From positions 55,347,431 to 55,411,430 of the forward strand of contig OZ022509.1 of assembly GCA_963989385.1 (NCBI GenBank): a stretch of 64,000 nt of DNA. Direction: 5' to 3'. A program made the position numbers and the translations under genes. The DNA is from Ctena decussata (Eukaryota; Mollusca; Bivalvia; Lucinida; Lucinidae). Shown in pieces: positions 63,268 through 64,000 of the stretch. A model generated the notes under the pieces. It worked only from the letters and a program-made list of their open reading frames with translations, ran no database searches and was not told where the DNA came from. The stretch's first letter is position 1; each line of letters starts with the position of its first letter.

Positions 63268-63560
63268 TTACACTAAATAATTTATCCAGATCTTTTTTTC
63301 CCGCCTGAAGTCTTGTTCAGCATCATTAAGTGAGCGCTTAGATGACTGCACTTGGCGCTTTAATTTCATATTGGAGGTGTTTACTGTTTCTTTTTCCCGC
63401 TTGAAATCTTGACTTGTGTTATTTAAAAAGCGTCCTGATTTGTGTACTTGGCGCTTTAATTTGTAACTGGCGGAATCTGGTATTCCATGCAATAATTTAC
63501 TTGCTTTGCGCTTGTTTTTTGATTTAGCGGTATGTTGGTTTTGTGGTGGGAAAACTTGGG
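63268..63560 (-). CDS. Basic repeat protein fragment
   Basis: An open minus frame with a Lys-rich lead (AKSKNKRKASK) and two imperfect 32-36-residue repeats: YKLKRQVHKSGRFLNNTSQD followed by FKREKE, and MKLKRQVQSSKRSLNDAEQD followed by FRREKK. The basic, repeated composition suggests a DNA-condensing or core-like protein. The family is not recognised. An upstream exon may exist beyond 63,560. It lies near the PC4-like gene, but no shared unit can be shown. Confidence 0.4.
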
Positions 63561-63639
63561 TAAAATAAATGCAGAAAAATTTATTTCGTTTATCTTCTGT
63601 TCCCTTTTCTTTAATTATTATAGCATCCTATCGAGTAGT

Positions 63640-63684
63640 TTGTTGAAGAGACGTTGGTTTAAGATACCAACGTCTCTTCAACAA
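63640..63684. repeat. Perfect 19-bp hairpin
   Basis: TTGTTGAAGAGACGTTGGT and ACCAACGTCTCTTCAACAA are exact reverse complements separated by 7 bp (TTAAGAT). Confidence 0.97.
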
Positions 63685-63751
63685 AAAAGTGGTCGATGGA
63701 ATATAGGAAACAAAGATACAGTAAAAACATAGGAGCATTCACTTAAATACA

Positions 63752-64000
63752 TTGATACTGATTTCCAGTGATTGTAAACATTCCAAAAAGAAAAGAAAAG
63801 ATAGAAATAGCCAAATCAAAGTATGATAGGGAAAATGACATTATATCTTTGTCTAAAAAGATAATGCACTTACTATCAGAAGCCATATCTGCACAAATGC
63901 TGAATAAAGGAAGTGAACAGACTCATAATTTATCGCCTTATATTTTCATCTGCTGGAGCAACCAAGTTATGAATTTTGAGCAAAAACATAAACATAGGCA
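63752..64000 (+). CDS. Open frame running off the window
   Basis: A plus frame without stops from about 63,752 to the end, including VNIPKRKEKIEIAKSKYDRE and ISLSKKIMHLLSEAISAQML. Lys/Glu-rich and probably helical. No start or family is evident. Low confidence that it is a gene. Confidence 0.25.

Overview
This window looks like animal nuclear DNA, most likely from a bivalve or related mollusc. It is AT-rich, its genes have short GT-AG introns, and it holds several tRNA-derived SINEs. It also carries a hairpin-bounded repeat (core CACCTGAGCCGAAGGCTC) and 'aaaaaggggcataact' repeats that I associate from memory with bivalve genomes. No bacterial-style operons are present. Almost every recognisable gene belongs to a mobile element. 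All reading was by eye, with no database search.

Layout. 1.1-9.9 kb: a Polinton/Maverick block with a broken chromodomain integrase and a broken packaging-type ATPase on the minus strand, and an apparently intact 1385-residue protein-primed family B DNA polymerase on the plus strand. 10-14 kb: gene fragments (RecQ-like helicase, DUF4806-like) among fold-back repeats. 14.6-23.05 kb and 28.38-29.88 kb: two copies of one duplicated block. The first copy is expanded by a complete piggyBac element (16,156-19,359), a tRNA SINE, a three-unit repeat array and a 2-kb hairpin-ended repeat; the second shows most of the matching empty sites. 23.06-25.04 kb: a decayed Ty3/gypsy-like integrase. 31-34.5 kb and 51-61.3 kb: paralogous minus-strand exons of a small type I membrane protein family. 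38.3-42.5 kb: a PC4-like gene and a second, more decayed Polinton relic (capsid, small basic protein, penton-like protein, integrase). 42.6-50.8 kb: MITEs, SINEs, a nested 2.8-kb repeat and a Penelope-like reverse-transcriptase fragment.

The most unusual object is at 56,416-60,913. It is a 4.5-kb element with inverted termini of about 105-111 bp that start 5'-AGTAGT, flanked by a perfect 6-bp direct repeat TCCCTG. AG ends and 6-bp target duplications are Polinton hallmarks, yet it has no polymerase, integrase, ATPase or capsid gene. Instead it carries the first exon of a NADAR-type protein, two uncharacterised open reading frames of 138 and 315 codons, each directly preceded by a splice-acceptor-like sequence, and an internal array of about 165-bp repeats. 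It sits inside a coding exon of the membrane-protein gene, whose frame continues when the element and one TCCCTG are ignored.

A plausible reading is that autonomous Polintons, now represented by broken relics, supplied replication and integration to short non-autonomous derivatives carrying other cargo. PC4-like small proteins recur next to the relics and next to the membrane-protein paralogs. That link is inference.
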